Below are positions 16,645-25,344 of a DNA stretch of 33,727 nt, one piece after another. Within the stretch, counting starts at the first letter, position 1. The number at the start of each line of letters is the position of its first letter. The notes under the pieces are model-generated. The model saw only the letters and a program-made list of their open reading frames with translations. It was not told where the DNA came from and made no database searches. A program made the position numbers and the translations under genes. Origin of the DNA: an uncultured Clostridia bacterium (lineage in GTDB: Bacteria; Bacillota; Clostridia; Oscillospirales; CAG-272); NCBI GenBank assembly GCA_947632135.1, contig CANRNZ010000008.1:1-33727 (forward strand), in the 5' to 3' direction.

Positions 16645-16865
16645 AGCTCGCGCTCACAAAGCACAAAAGTTTTCGCGCGTACTTCACCGCGAGGCACAGA
16701 CTTGTTCGGAAAGTTTTCGTCCACCTCATCACGAGGCACAAACTCGTTAGGGAAGTTTTCGCGCGCCTTTTTCAAAAGGCGCCGGGGTCGAGGGGCAGAG
16801 CCCCCGTTTATGGCGTTTCTTTTGAAGCTTTTCTTTGCGCCGATTGCGTCAAAGAAAAGCGTCGA
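16645..16865 (+). repeat. dispersed hairpin-rich element, copy B
   Basis: Copy B is the most diverged of the three. It has three AAGTTTTCG modules (16667, 16711, 16753), each with a CACAAA/CTTGTT-type lead-in, then GCGCCTTTTTCAAAAGGCGC, the core GGGGTCGAGGGGCAGAGCCC, and an 11-bp hairpin GCTTTTCTTTG (16827-16837) / CAAAGAAAAGC (16850-16860). It lacks the TCGCGCTC hairpin of copies A and C. After it, around 16950, a CCTCCCCTTTCAG stretch is shared with the sequence following copy A. Confidence 0.82.
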
Positions 16866-16890
16866 TGAAGTAAGTTAGTTTCTGTAAAAC

Positions 16891-16920
16891 TCGGGGGCTG
16901 AAAAGCCCCCGAAAATTTTT
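16891..16920 (+). terminator. rho-independent terminator
   Basis: A perfect 9-bp stem (TCGGGGGCT / AGCCCCCGA) with a GAAA tetraloop is followed by AAATTTTT. It would end transcription of rnj and the Dabb gene and of copy B. Confidence 0.85.
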
Positions 16921-17031
16921 ATATAGAACCCCATCGGCGCTTCGCGTCACCTCCCCTTTCAGTGTTGGGTCTCTGCTCAGTACTTTCCACTCTCAACTTT
17001 TTAAAAAATCCCCCGCGCACGCCCGATGCTC

Positions 17032-17059
17032 TTGATTTTTTCTCACATACTGCTATAAT
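17032..17059 (+). promoter_or_regulatory. predicted sigma-A promoter for the RNA methyltransferase gene
   Basis: A -35 TTGATT (17032-17037), 16-base spacer and -10 TATAAT (17054-17059) with an upstream TGC forming an extended -10. It lies after the terminator at 16891 and about 120 bases before the GTG start. Confidence 0.7.
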
Positions 17060-17107
17060 ATACTTGGAGTTTTATATTCATTTGTGTTAAATATACCGAA
17101 ATACCCC

Positions 17108-17155
17108 AAATTATACTCTAAATTATACTCTAAATTATACCCCAAGTTATATCCG
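17108..17155 (+). repeat. 12-bp tandem repeat in the methyltransferase leader
   Basis: Four 12-base units in the transcribed leader: AAATTATACTCT twice, AAATTATACCCC and AAGTTATATCCG. The array ends 12 bases before the CGGAGGA ribosome site. Confidence 0.88.
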
Positions 17156-17183
17156 AAAATAAATCGCGGAGGATTATGACATC

Positions 17184-18326
17184 GTGAAAAGCGACGATAA
17201 CTGCAAATATTTTAAAAAATGCGGAGCCTGTCAGCTGAGGAATATGACGTATGAACAGCAACTGTCGTACAAAATGGCGAAGGTCATAAAGCTTCTCGGA
17301 AAATACTGCCGCGTGGACGAAATAGTACCTATGGAAAATACGCTCGGATACAGAAACAAAGCTCAAAGACTGATTTTCGAGCAAAATCGCAGGGCTGTGC
17401 CCGGAATTTATCTGTCGTCGTCAAAAAGAGCCGTTCGGTGCGACACGTGCCTTGTCGAAAGCGCCGTTTCGGCAAAAATATTTGCCGAAGTGTGCCGTAT
17501 TATGAACGAGCTCGGAATCAGAGCGTACGACCCCGTGACAAAACGCGGCGCCGTAAGGCAGGTGCTTGTAAGGCAGGCGTTTGCCACAGGGGAAATAATG
17601 GCTGTCGTCGTGAGCGCCGAGGAGCGCCTTCCGAAGGAAAAAAGATTTGTCTCCCTTCTCACCGAGCGTATACCGCAGATAGATACGCTCGTGCTTAACG
17701 TAAACCGCACCGATACCCCTCTGTGGCTGACCGATAATGAAAGGGTGCTCTTCGGCGACGGTTACATAACAGACGTGCTTTGCTCATGCAGCTTTCGAAT
17801 ATCCCCGCGCTCATTTTATCAGATAAACCCCGTAATGACGGAAAAGCTGTATAACACCGCGCTGGAATACGCCGCTCTCGGCGGCGGCGAAAGGGTTCTC
17901 GACGCATATTCGGGAATCGGTACGATAGGAATAACGGCGGCAAAGGTCGCCTCTGAGGTTCACGCCGTTGAAACGAATAAGTCGGCTGTGAGGGACGCGG
18001 GGCAAAACGCGAAGCTGTCGGGAGTGAGCAATATAAAATTCTTTGTCGGGGACAGCGCAAAATTCATAAAGGACGCGGAGCTTGCGGGAGAAAGATACGA
18101 CGCAATCTTTGTCGACCCGCCGAGGGCGGGCTGCGACAGGCGCTTTTTGAGCGGTCTCGCGCATATGGGCATGAAGAAAATAGTCTACGTCTCATGCAAT
18201 GCCGAAACGCTCGCGCGCGACATGTCGTATCTCATATCGAAAGGCTACAGAGTGAGAAAAATAAAACCGTTCGACATGTTCCCACACACAAGCCATGTGG
18301 AGTGCGTGACGCTTATGTCAAAATAA
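17184..18326 (+). CDS. rlmD: RNA (uracil-C5) methyltransferase, TrmA/RlmCD family
   Basis: SAM-dependent m5U methyltransferase; related enzymes act on U747 or U1939 of 23S rRNA or U54 of tRNA. 380 residues from GTG 17184, after CGGAGGA; a nearer ATG at 17176 meets a stop after three codons. A [4Fe-4S] cluster site is at the extreme N-terminus (C7-X5-C13-X2-C16, with C89 likely the fourth ligand). The SAM motif is LDAYSGIGTIGITAA, then VDPPRAGCD, and the nucleophile C338 in SCNAETLARD. There is no N-terminal TRAM domain, so in size and layout it is closer to E. coli RlmC than RlmD; the target base cannot be assigned from sequence. Confidence 0.9.
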   Translation: MKSDDNCKYFKKCGACQLRNMTYEQQLSYKMAKVIKLLGKYCRVDEIVPMENTLGYRNKAQRLIFEQNRRAVPGIYLSSSKRAVRCDTCLVESAVSAKIFAEVCRIMNELGIRAYDPVTKRGAVRQVLVRQAFATGEIMAVVVSAEERLPKEKRFVSLLTERIPQIDTLVLNVNRTDTPLWLTDNERVLFGDGYITDVLCSCSFRISPRSFYQINPVMTEKLYNTALEYAALGGGERVLDAYSGIGTIGITAAKVASEVHAVETNKSAVRDAGQNAKLSGVSNIKFFVGDSAKFIKDAELAGERYDAIFVDPPRAGCDRRFLSGLAHMGMKKIVYVSCNAETLARDMSYLISKGYRVRKIKPFDMFPHTSHVECVTLMSK

Positions 18327-18363
18327 AATAACCTAAAATAATATAAAATAATATAAAATAATA
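18324..18363 (+). repeat. 10-bp tandem repeat starting in the rlmD stop codon
   Basis: Four 10-base units: TAAAATAACC and then TAAAATAATA three times. The first TAA is the stop codon of the preceding gene. Confidence 0.88.
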
Positions 18364-18403
18364 CGAAAATATTACGCGGCGGCGTATATATATAAAATAT
18401 TTA

Positions 18404-18432
18404 TTGAACTTCCAACCTCTTTGTGATATACT
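18404..18432 (+). promoter_or_regulatory. predicted sigma-A promoter for the YhaO/YhaN-like genes
   Basis: A -35 TTGAAC (18404-18409), 17-base spacer, and -10 TATACT (18427-18432) preceded by TGA as an extended -10. Transcription would start near 18439, leaving a leader of about 125 bases. Confidence 0.65.
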
Positions 18433-18453
18433 AATCGTATATATAAATCGGAT

Positions 18454-18489
18454 AAGGCGGCGTTTTTTGCCGCCGCGCGGCGCCTTTTT
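18454..18489 (+). promoter_or_regulatory. GC-rich leader hairpin followed by a T-run
   Basis: AAGGCG (18454-18459) can pair with CGCCTT (18481-18486), and alternatively GGCGGC (18456-18461) with GCCGCC (18469-18474) around a T-rich loop; TTTTT (18485-18489) overlaps the end of the structure. Placed between the predicted promoter and the start codon, it could be an attenuator-like element or a simple terminator for upstream read-through. Confidence 0.4.
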
Positions 18490-18566
18490 ACCGTGGGATT
18501 TGACACGCCAAACCTACCCGGGGCGCCATAAACGGAGCCGAGGGCTCTGACAAACGGAGAAAATTG

Positions 18567-19700
18567 ATGCTTAAAATACTTCACACGGCGGACATACATC
18601 TTGACAGTCCGTTTTCGAGACTTGACCCTTCAAAGGCGGAAATAAGGCGCAATGAGCTGCGCGCCGCTTTCACGTCCATGATGACGTGGGTCAGAGTCAA
18701 CAATATAGATATAGTCCTGATTGCGGGGGACCTTTTCGACAGCGAATTTGTAACAAGAGAGACTGTCGGCATAATCGTAAGAGAATTTGAGAGGTGCCGC
18801 GCCGAGGTGTTTATCGCCGCGGGAAATCACGATTTCATATCGGAATCCTCCGTCTACGCAAAGGAGGGTATATTTCCCGAGAACGTCCACATTTTCAAAA
18901 GCGACGCCTTGGAGAGGATATCCCTTGACAGTCTCGGGGTCGACGTCTACGGCTACAGCTTCAATGACGCGTACATGTACGAAAACCCTTTCGCGTCAAA
19001 AAAAGTCGAAAATCCCGAGCGATTGAATCTTCTTGTCGCGCACGGCGACATGAGAAGCGCGGACTCAAAATACTGCCCCGTGACAAAAGAGGACATTTTG
19101 TCGTTCGGCGCGGACTACACCGCGCTCGGGCATATCCATAACGCGGGTGAAATATCGAGCGCCGACGGAGTGTACTATGCCTATTCGGGATGCCTTGAGG
19201 GGAGAGACTTCGGCGAAACGGGAGTAAAGGGCGCCATTCTCGTCGAGGCGGAAAAGAACGGCGGCGCGCTTACCCTTTCCGCAAAGAGAATACCGTTTTC
19301 AAAGAGACGTTACGAGTGCGCCGAGCTGCACGTCGGCGGAGCAGAAAGCGAGTCGGAAATATCCGAAATGATCGATTCCTTTATATCGGAGCGCGGATAC
19401 GGCGAGGAGACTCTTCTTTCCCTTACTCTGAGAGGCGAGGTGCCGCCGTCTCTCGTTATAAACACCGACCATTTGTGCCGCAAAAGAGGACTGTTCTTTT
19501 TCGAGCTCTCCGACGGGACTCTCCCGTCAAAGGACGCGTCGGGGCTCGCTGCGGACATAACTGTCAGAGGGCAGTTTTACAGAGAGCTTCTTCCGATGCT
19601 CGAGAGCGGCTCCGAGGAAGAGCGCCGTCTTGCCGAGAGCGCGCTGAGGTACGGGCTCTCCGCGCTTGAGGGCGAAAATATAATAGATTTCGAGCTCTGA
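18567..19700 (+). CDS. DNA repair metallophosphoesterase, YhaO/SbcD-like
   Basis: Calcineurin-like phosphoesterase of the SbcD/Mre11 class. 377 residues from ATG 18567, six bases after GGAGA; a TTG one codon earlier is too close to that site. The metal motifs are in order: DIHLD (D9, H11), GDLFDS, GNHD, VAHGD and GHIHNAG. The C-terminal third has the capping-domain character seen in Mre11-like nucleases. The following gene encodes a coiled-coil ATPase, so the two probably form an exonuclease complex like B. subtilis YhaO-YhaN. A predicted promoter lies at 18404. Confidence 0.88.
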   Translation: MLKILHTADIHLDSPFSRLDPSKAEIRRNELRAAFTSMMTWVRVNNIDIVLIAGDLFDSEFVTRETVGIIVREFERCRAEVFIAAGNHDFISESSVYAKEGIFPENVHIFKSDALERISLDSLGVDVYGYSFNDAYMYENPFASKKVENPERLNLLVAHGDMRSADSKYCPVTKEDILSFGADYTALGHIHNAGEISSADGVYYAYSGCLEGRDFGETGVKGAILVEAEKNGGALTLSAKRIPFSKRRYECAELHVGGAESESEISEMIDSFISERGYGEETLLSLTLRGEVPPSLVINTDHLCRKRGLFFFELSDGTLPSKDASGLAADITVRGQFYRELLPMLESGSEEERRLAESALRYGLSALEGENIIDFEL

Positions 19701-19813
19701 GGCTTTCTTTTCAGAATCCGCTTTCGTGACTATCCGAAAACGCTTTAAACAAAAAAGTGAAAATATAAAATTATATAAACATATAATATAAACATAATAT
19801 AAACGGTTGAAAA

Positions 19814-22084
19814 ATGGTAATAGAAAAAATACATATAAAGTCCTTCGGTACGCTTATAGAAAAAACGCTCGAGCCGACGCGGGGAATGAACATCATCGAG
19901 GGAAATAACGAGTGCGGGAAGAGCACCGTCGCGATGTTTATAAAATTCGCTTTTTACGGGCTCCTCGCAAAAGCCGCCGACTCCGAGGTGTCGGAACGGG
20001 CAAATTACGTGAACTGGAGCACGGGTGTCGCCGCGGGGGAGCTTACCCTTTCATGCGATATGGGGCGCTATAGAATTGAGAGAGCCCTCACCGCGTCAAG
20101 CTCCGCCGACGGGCGCGAGCAGTACAGGGAGAGCGTGAAGATAATATCCCTTGACACGGGAGAGAGCGTCAAGACGAGAAAAAGCCCCGGAGAGTACTTT
20201 TTCGGATTCCCCGAAAAGGTGTTTCTCCAGAGCGCCTTCGTCAAAAGCATCGACGGCGCAAGGGTCGACGGCGTAAGCCTCAAGGTCGCGCTCGAGAACC
20301 TTATGACCTCGGGCGACGAGGAGATAAACACAAAGCGCGCGCTTGAAAAAATAGACGGCGCAAGAAAGCTTCTGAAACACAAAAACGGACTCGGCGGAAG
20401 GATAGTCGAGCTGTCCGCCGAAAAAAAGGAGCTGTCCGAGCTTCTCTCACAATCTCAGGACATCTCAAAGCAGATAGTCGACCTCGAGGGGACCGTCGCC
20501 GACCTCGGAGTTAAAATAAAGAGACGCGAGGAGGAGAGCGAAAGACTTACGGCTCTCTGCGAGGCGTACGAGGCCGTGCGCATGGGGCTTCGCATTAAGG
20601 ATATCGAAAAGTGCGAGAGCGCCGTCTCCTTTTTGACTGAGGAGCTTGGCGCGCTCGACTCTAAAATCGACAGAAGCCTGCTCGCGAAAATAGAGATTTG
20701 CCGCAGCTCGATAGAGGAAACGGAGCAGGACGTCGCGACACTTCTTGAGAAAAAGGCGGAGCTTGAGGAAAAATGCGAGAACGAGGATGCGTCAAGCATT
20801 CCCGACGAGCCGGACGAAATTATAAAATACGCCCGCGCTCTGAAAAAAGGCTCGCGAGGCTTTCTTGCGGCGGGGCTTGTCACGGTTTTTGTCGGAGCTG
20901 TCGCGGCGGGGGCTGTCTTCGGCGGCGAGCTTAATTCCGCCTTTTCGTACCTTGACACTGCGTCCCTTGCCGCGGGCGCGATTTTCCTTCTGCTTTCGGC
21001 GGCGTTTTTTGTCCTTTTCGGAGTAAGAAGGGCAAGGCTGAAGGCTCTGTTTGAAAGATGGAATGCCGCAGATTTTGAGTCTCTCCGTAAGTCGCTCGAG
21101 GCGGAATACGAAAAATACACGTACATAAGAAGACTTCTTGAAAAAATAACTCAGATAGATACGGTAATCACCGAGGCGCGCTCACGCGGCGACAGAGAGA
21201 GGGCAAGGGCACGCGAGATAGGCGAGCTGCTCGGCATACTGTCGGACGATGACGACGAGACGGCAGTCCTCGCCCGCGCAAGGGAGGCGGCGGAGGCTGT
21301 CTGCGAAAAGCGCGAGACGATGAGCGCGAAGCTTGAAAACGAAAAGGGCAGGCTTTGCGCGCTTCTTGCGGAAATCGGCGTGTCGGACAGGGAAAACGCG
21401 GGAGAGCGCGAGAGGGAGGCGCTGTGCGGCATAGACCGCGAGAAAGTCCTCTCGATGACGAAAGAGGAATACGCCGAGACGCTCCGCACGAGAAATTTTG
21501 CGGACAGTCAGGCAAAGGCCCTCGGACAGAGAAAGAGCGAGCTTGAAAAGAAGGTCGTCGCGCTGAGGTCCGCGGGCGAGTCCCCCGCCGACATTGCCGC
21601 GAGAATATCCTGCCTTGACGCCGCGATATCCTCGCTCACATTCAAGTATAACGCTCTCGTCACGGCGTACAACGCGCTTGAGACGGCGGGCGAAAAAATG
21701 AGGGGCGACGTAATACCCGAAATCGTAAAAAAGGCGTCGAAAACAATGGGATACGTGACCGGCGGAAAATACGGCGAGCTGACGTCGGGCGAGAGCCTTG
21801 AGATGTCGTTTTACGCCGACGGTGAAAGGCGTCCCGTCGACTTTTTGTCGGACGGAACGAAGGACGTTTCCTACGTCAGCATGAGGCTTGCCCTCGCCGA
21901 GACGATGTACGGCGGCGACACTCCTCCTATGATATTCGACGACTGCTTTGCCAGAATGGACGCGCAGCGCCTTTCGGGAATGCTCGGAGCTCTCTCTACA
22001 AAGGACGCTCCGCAGTCCTTCGTTTTCACCTGCCGCGCCGCGGAGTCAAAGGCGGCGCCCGAGGCGAACGTCATAAGGCTCTGA
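19814..22084 (+). CDS. SbcC/YhaN-like coiled-coil ATPase with central membrane segments
   Basis: Partner ATPase of the upstream nuclease. 756 residues: N-terminal ABC-type half with Walker A GNNECGKST at 30-38, long coiled coil rich in Glu/Lys/Arg, and C-terminal half with FLSDGTKDVSYVSMRLALAE (signature region) and Walker B PPMIFDDCFARMD. In the middle of the coiled coil (about 350-405) are two strongly hydrophobic stretches, LAAGLVTVFVGAVAAGAVFG and ASLAAGAIFLLLSAAFFVLF, which would insert in the membrane. This favours YhaN over soluble SbcC, which is also larger. The start ATG 19814 has only a weak ribosome site after an AT repeat. Confidence 0.88.
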   Translation: MVIEKIHIKSFGTLIEKTLEPTRGMNIIEGNNECGKSTVAMFIKFAFYGLLAKAADSEVSERANYVNWSTGVAAGELTLSCDMGRYRIERALTASSSADGREQYRESVKIISLDTGESVKTRKSPGEYFFGFPEKVFLQSAFVKSIDGARVDGVSLKVALENLMTSGDEEINTKRALEKIDGARKLLKHKNGLGGRIVELSAEKKELSELLSQSQDISKQIVDLEGTVADLGVKIKRREEESERLTALCEAYEAVRMGLRIKDIEKCESAVSFLTEELGALDSKIDRSLLAKIEICRSSIEETEQDVATLLEKKAELEEKCENEDASSIPDEPDEIIKYARALKKGSRGFLAAGLVTVFVGAVAAGAVFGGELNSAFSYLDTASLAAGAIFLLLSAAFFVLFGVRRARLKALFERWNAADFESLRKSLEAEYEKYTYIRRLLEKITQIDTVITEARSRGDRERARAREIGELLGILSDDDDETAVLARAREAAEAVCEKRETMSAKLENEKGRLCALLAEIGVSDRENAGEREREALCGIDREKVLSMTKEEYAETLRTRNFADSQAKALGQRKSELEKKVVALRSAGESPADIAARISCLDAAISSLTFKYNALVTAYNALETAGEKMRGDVIPEIVKKASKTMGYVTGGKYGELTSGESLEMSFYADGERRPVDFLSDGTKDVSYVSMRLALAETMYGGDTPPMIFDDCFARMDAQRLSGMLGALSTKDAPQSFVFTCRAAESKAAPEANVIRL

Positions 22085-22200
22085 GATGATGCGATCGGGC
22101 AAGGCGGTAAAAAACGAAAAATAAAAATATCGGAAAAATAAAAAAGAAAAAGCAGAAATTTGTTTTTGCAAAGCGCGTCCTTACGGGAACGGAGGATATT

Positions 22201-23550
22201 ATGCTTGAAAGCTTTGATAAGGAATACCTGAAAAGCGTCGTTTTGAAAATACTGGGGTTTATTCTCTGCGCGCTGCTTATCGTTTATATAGGATATCAGA
22301 TGTGGAGAAAGATGACCTCTTCGATGGAATTTGAAACCGCCGCCCCCTACACGGTCAGTATAAAAAGCTCGGGCACGGGCTACATATTCAGAACGTCCGA
22401 GCCGCTTTCCCCCGCGAGCGGGAGCGTCGTCCCGAGCGTGAGCGTCGGCGAGAAGGTGTCCGTCGGCAGCGAGGTCGCAAGAGTATATTCCGACGCCCAC
22501 TCCTCGACTGTGTCCGAGCTTCACGAGCTCAGTCGGCGGATAAATCTCTTGTCCTCGATGGCAAACGGCGGAGAGCTCAGCACAAAGGACGTGTCAAAGC
22601 TCGACTCCGAGGTGTACTCGCTCATGACCGACATAAGCCGCAGCGTTGCGGCGGGGCGCTACAACGAGGCGGTGTCAAGACGAATCGACTTGCTGACAAA
22701 GATAAACAAAAGAGGACTTGCGTCGGGAATGGCCTCGGCTCAGTCCTCTCAGCTGAACGCGCTGATTTCCGAAAGGGAAGAGCTTATCGCCCGCCTCGGC
22801 GAGGCAAGAAGTATTGTCGGCGCGAGCCGCGCGGGGTGGTACTACCCCGAGTGCGACGGGTACGAGAGTATATTTGACGCGTCCCAAATCGACTTTCTGA
22901 CATACGAAAAATTTGTCGGCGCGATAAGCTCCCCGCCGAATTCCCCCTCGAACACAGGCAAGATAGTGACTGAAAACAGGTGGTATTTCGCCTTCGAGAC
23001 GACCTCGGACGACATTAAGAAGAAAACGCTCGGAGAGGAGTACACTCTTTTCTTTCCGTATAACGGAAATCAAAAGGTGACAATGACCCTCTACAGCGCG
23101 CAGCTCGGCTCAAACGGCATGGGTGTCGCGGTCTTCTGCTCCGACGAGATCCCCGCAAATTTCGACTTTGCGTCAATGCAGACATACGAGCTGCTTGAGG
23201 AGGAGTACACGGGCTTCAAGGTTCCGAAAAACGCGGTGCGCGTGATTGACGGCGAGATGGGAGTATACGTTCTGTCGGGGGAGACTGTCCATTTCAGAAA
23301 AATAGACGTGCTAACCGACTACGAAAACAGCTATATCGTCGCAATGACTCACGAGGAGCAAAAAGAAGAGGAGTCCGTCGAGACAAACGAGATAGGCGAG
23401 CCGATTGAAACCGAAACTGCCCCGCTCGAAACGGAGAGCGAGCCGACGGACAGCGAGGAGAGTCGGTATGAGTGGCTCGGGCTCAACGAGAGCATCATAG
23501 TAAAGGGAAAGGGGCTTCGCGACGGAAGAATCATAACGTCCGCAAGCTGA
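22201..23550 (+). CDS. HlyD-like membrane protein of the division cluster
   Basis: 449 residues with one N-terminal membrane helix (about 13-33) and a large extracytoplasmic part. It has the biotinyl-lipoyl-like half motifs of HlyD adaptors (SGTGYIFRTSEPLSPASGSVVPSVSVGEKVSVGSEVARV split around a helical hairpin), and a C-terminal segment FKVPKNAVRVIDGEMGVYVL typical of the beta-barrel of adaptor subunits. An acidic Glu/Thr-rich stretch precedes the C-terminus. No ABC transporter gene accompanies it. In clostridial genomes similar proteins precede ylmE and sepF, so a role in the envelope at the division site is more likely than drug efflux; this is inference. GGAGG stands five bases before the ATG. 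Confidence 0.75.
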   Translation: MLESFDKEYLKSVVLKILGFILCALLIVYIGYQMWRKMTSSMEFETAAPYTVSIKSSGTGYIFRTSEPLSPASGSVVPSVSVGEKVSVGSEVARVYSDAHSSTVSELHELSRRINLLSSMANGGELSTKDVSKLDSEVYSLMTDISRSVAAGRYNEAVSRRIDLLTKINKRGLASGMASAQSSQLNALISEREELIARLGEARSIVGASRAGWYYPECDGYESIFDASQIDFLTYEKFVGAISSPPNSPSNTGKIVTENRWYFAFETTSDDIKKKTLGEEYTLFFPYNGNQKVTMTLYSAQLGSNGMGVAVFCSDEIPANFDFASMQTYELLEEEYTGFKVPKNAVRVIDGEMGVYVLSGETVHFRKIDVLTDYENSYIVAMTHEEQKEEESVETNEIGEPIETETAPLETESEPTDSEESRYEWLGLNESIIVKGKGLRDGRIITSAS

Positions 23551-23559
23551 GGTGGAAAT

Positions 23560-24306
23560 ATGAGCCTTGAAAATGAAAAAACGAAAGAAAATTGGGAAGA
23601 AAAACGGGAAATAATAAAAAACAACCTTGAGACTGTGGTAAGTCGGATAAACGAGGCAAAAAAGCTGAGCCCGTCAAAATCCGACGTGAAGCTTCTTCTT
23701 GCCACAAAGACAGTCGACACGGACAGCATACTGTATGCCGCAAGGGAGCTCGGATATTCTCTTGTCGGCGAGAACAAGGCCTCTGAGCTTACGTCGAAAT
23801 ACGACCTTTTAAAGGACAGCTGCGACATACATTTTATCGGTCACCTTCAGACAAACAAGGTAAAAAACGTGGTGGGCCGCGTGTCTCTTATCGAATCCCT
23901 TGACAGCGTAAGGCTTGCCGCGGAAATCGACAGAGTGTCGGCGCTTTTCGGCGTCGTGTCCGACGTGCTTGTCGAGATAAACATCGGAAGGGAAGAGGCG
24001 AAGGGCGGAGTCATGCCCGAGGACGCCGAAAGATTTTTTGAGGAAATATCTGTTTTCAAAAACATTCGCCCGACGGGAATCATGACAATGGCGCCCGTTT
24101 GCGAAAAAAAATCGGATTACAGAAGATATTTTCACAAAACATACAAGATATTCCTTGACATTTATCAAAAGTATCTATATAATATACTTGAACCCGTATT
24201 ATCTATGGGAATGAGTGACAGCTATGAAGAAGCCGTCATGGAAGGAGCAACCGAGGTACGGGTCGGGAGCGCCGTTTTCGGAAAGCGAATGTACGGACCT
24301 GTTTAA
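23560..24306 (+). CDS. ylmE: YggS/YlmE family PLP-binding protein
   Basis: Pyridoxal phosphate homeostasis protein with a TIM-barrel fold like alanine racemase N-domains; it has no established catalytic reaction. 248 residues. The PLP lysine is K50 in LLLATKTV, followed by VGENKASEL, IHFIGHLQTNKVK, MTMAPV, and the phosphate-binding SMGMSDSYEEAVMEGATEVRVGSAVFG. GAGGTGG precedes ATG 23560. It sits 9 bases after the HlyD-like gene and directly before sepF, the usual Firmicutes order. Confidence 0.94.
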   Translation: MSLENEKTKENWEEKREIIKNNLETVVSRINEAKKLSPSKSDVKLLLATKTVDTDSILYAARELGYSLVGENKASELTSKYDLLKDSCDIHFIGHLQTNKVKNVVGRVSLIESLDSVRLAAEIDRVSALFGVVSDVLVEINIGREEAKGGVMPEDAERFFEEISVFKNIRPTGIMTMAPVCEKKSDYRRYFHKTYKIFLDIYQKYLYNILEPVLSMGMSDSYEEAVMEGATEVRVGSAVFGKRMYGPV

Positions 24307-24371
24307 AAATGAATTCTGAAAATAGACGATCTTATAAAAGACAAAAAACAAATTCGGAGGATTTTGAAGAG

Positions 24372-24911
24372 ATGGCATTTGGATTTATGGATAATTTCAA
24401 AAAGAAGCCCGCAAACGAGGACAATTATTCCGACGGTTACGAGGACGATTATTACGGAGAATTCAACGGCTATGACGACGCATCCGCCGACTCATCGCCG
24501 ATGCAGGGTCAGGGCATGTCTCAGCCCGGGGTCGACTCCTCTGTCGGCTCACCGGTCGGAGGTGTCGGCTCAATGGGCGGCATCAGCCTTTCGGGAGCCG
24601 CAATCGAGATGAAGGTTCTGAAGCCGAAGTCCTTTGAGAGTGTTCCGCAGATAGCGGACCATCTTCTCAATAAGAGAACCGTCGTTTTGAATCTCGAGGA
24701 CGCCGACGACGTGACCTCCCGCCGCATTATCGACTTTATGTTCGGAGTCGCGTACTCCATCAACGGCTGCCTTAAAAAGGTGGCGTCGAAGGCTTACGTC
24801 ATAACCCCCAACAACGTCGACGTTGACGACGCGAAGATTACGGTCAAAAAGAAAAAGCAGCCGGAGCCGAAGGAAGAGGACCCCGCTGAAAATTTTGACG
24901 CCGAGATATAA
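24372..24911 (+). CDS. sepF: cell division protein SepF
   Basis: Binds FtsZ and anchors the Z-ring to the membrane. I choose ATG 24372 (179 residues) because CGGAGG lies upstream at 24355-24360 and the product then begins with MAFGFMDNFKKK, a plausible membrane-binding amphipathic helix; an in-frame ATG at 24309 has no ribosome site. After a Gly/Ser/Asp-rich linker, the C-terminal SepF domain begins near residue 80 (MKVLKPKSFESVPQIADHLL), with VVLNLEDADDVTSRRIIDFMFGVAY and KVASKAYVITPNNVDV. The basic KKKKQPEPKEE tail follows. Its position between ylmE and ylmG supports the call. Confidence 0.94.
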   Translation: MAFGFMDNFKKKPANEDNYSDGYEDDYYGEFNGYDDASADSSPMQGQGMSQPGVDSSVGSPVGGVGSMGGISLSGAAIEMKVLKPKSFESVPQIADHLLNKRTVVLNLEDADDVTSRRIIDFMFGVAYSINGCLKKVASKAYVITPNNVDVDDAKITVKKKKQPEPKEEDPAENFDAEI

Positions 24912-24934
24912 ATTTTTAATTCCGATAAAGAATT

Positions 24935-24973
24935 CCGCGAGCTATGCCGTAAGGTGTAGCTCCGCGGCTTTTT
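24935..24973 (+). terminator. bulged hairpin with T-run between sepF and ylmG
   Basis: CCGCGAGCTA (24935-24944) pairs with TAGCTCCGCGG (24957-24967) with one bulge, around a 12-base loop, and is followed by CTTTTT. It resembles an intrinsic terminator or attenuator inside the operon; no strong promoter is visible after it, so partial read-through is likely. Confidence 0.55.
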
Positions 24974-25000
24974 AAAGCGGAGAAAATCGGAGACAAAATA

Positions 25001-25294
25001 TTGAACAGTGTAATATACGTTATATTCACGACCCTTAACGTCTGTATCGACGTTATAACTTTTTTAATGCTTATAAGGGCTGTGCTCAGTTGGTTCCCTG
25101 CGTTTGGGGAGTCGAGCGCCGTCGTGAGATTTATCGTCGGCGTGACCGAATTTTTCATTTCCCCGGTGAGAGGGGTCATGAACAGATTTAACTTTGTCCG
25201 TAATTTCCCCCTTGATTTGTCGTTTACGGTGACGTTTTTTCTGTTTATGATTCTCAGCGGATTTTTGAATTTCGCGCTTGCGGCTCTTATTTAA
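25001..25294 (+). CDS. ylmG: YggT family membrane protein (YlmG)
   Basis: Small integral membrane protein of the division cluster. 97 residues from TTG 25001, seven bases after GGAGA. Two hydrophobic regions flank the conserved loop: LNVCIDVITFLMLIRAVLSW, then FIVGVTEFFISPVRGVMNRF (with the family's TEPFLxPxR-like motif), then LSFTVTFFLFMILSGFLNFA. The precise role is not known. Confidence 0.92.
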   Translation: MNSVIYVIFTTLNVCIDVITFLMLIRAVLSWFPAFGESSAVVRFIVGVTEFFISPVRGVMNRFNFVRNFPLDLSFTVTFFLFMILSGFLNFALAALI

Positions 25295-25344
25295 AAAATG
25301 CAAATCATGCAAATTCGCTGATTTTAAAAAATCGGAGGCAGTCG

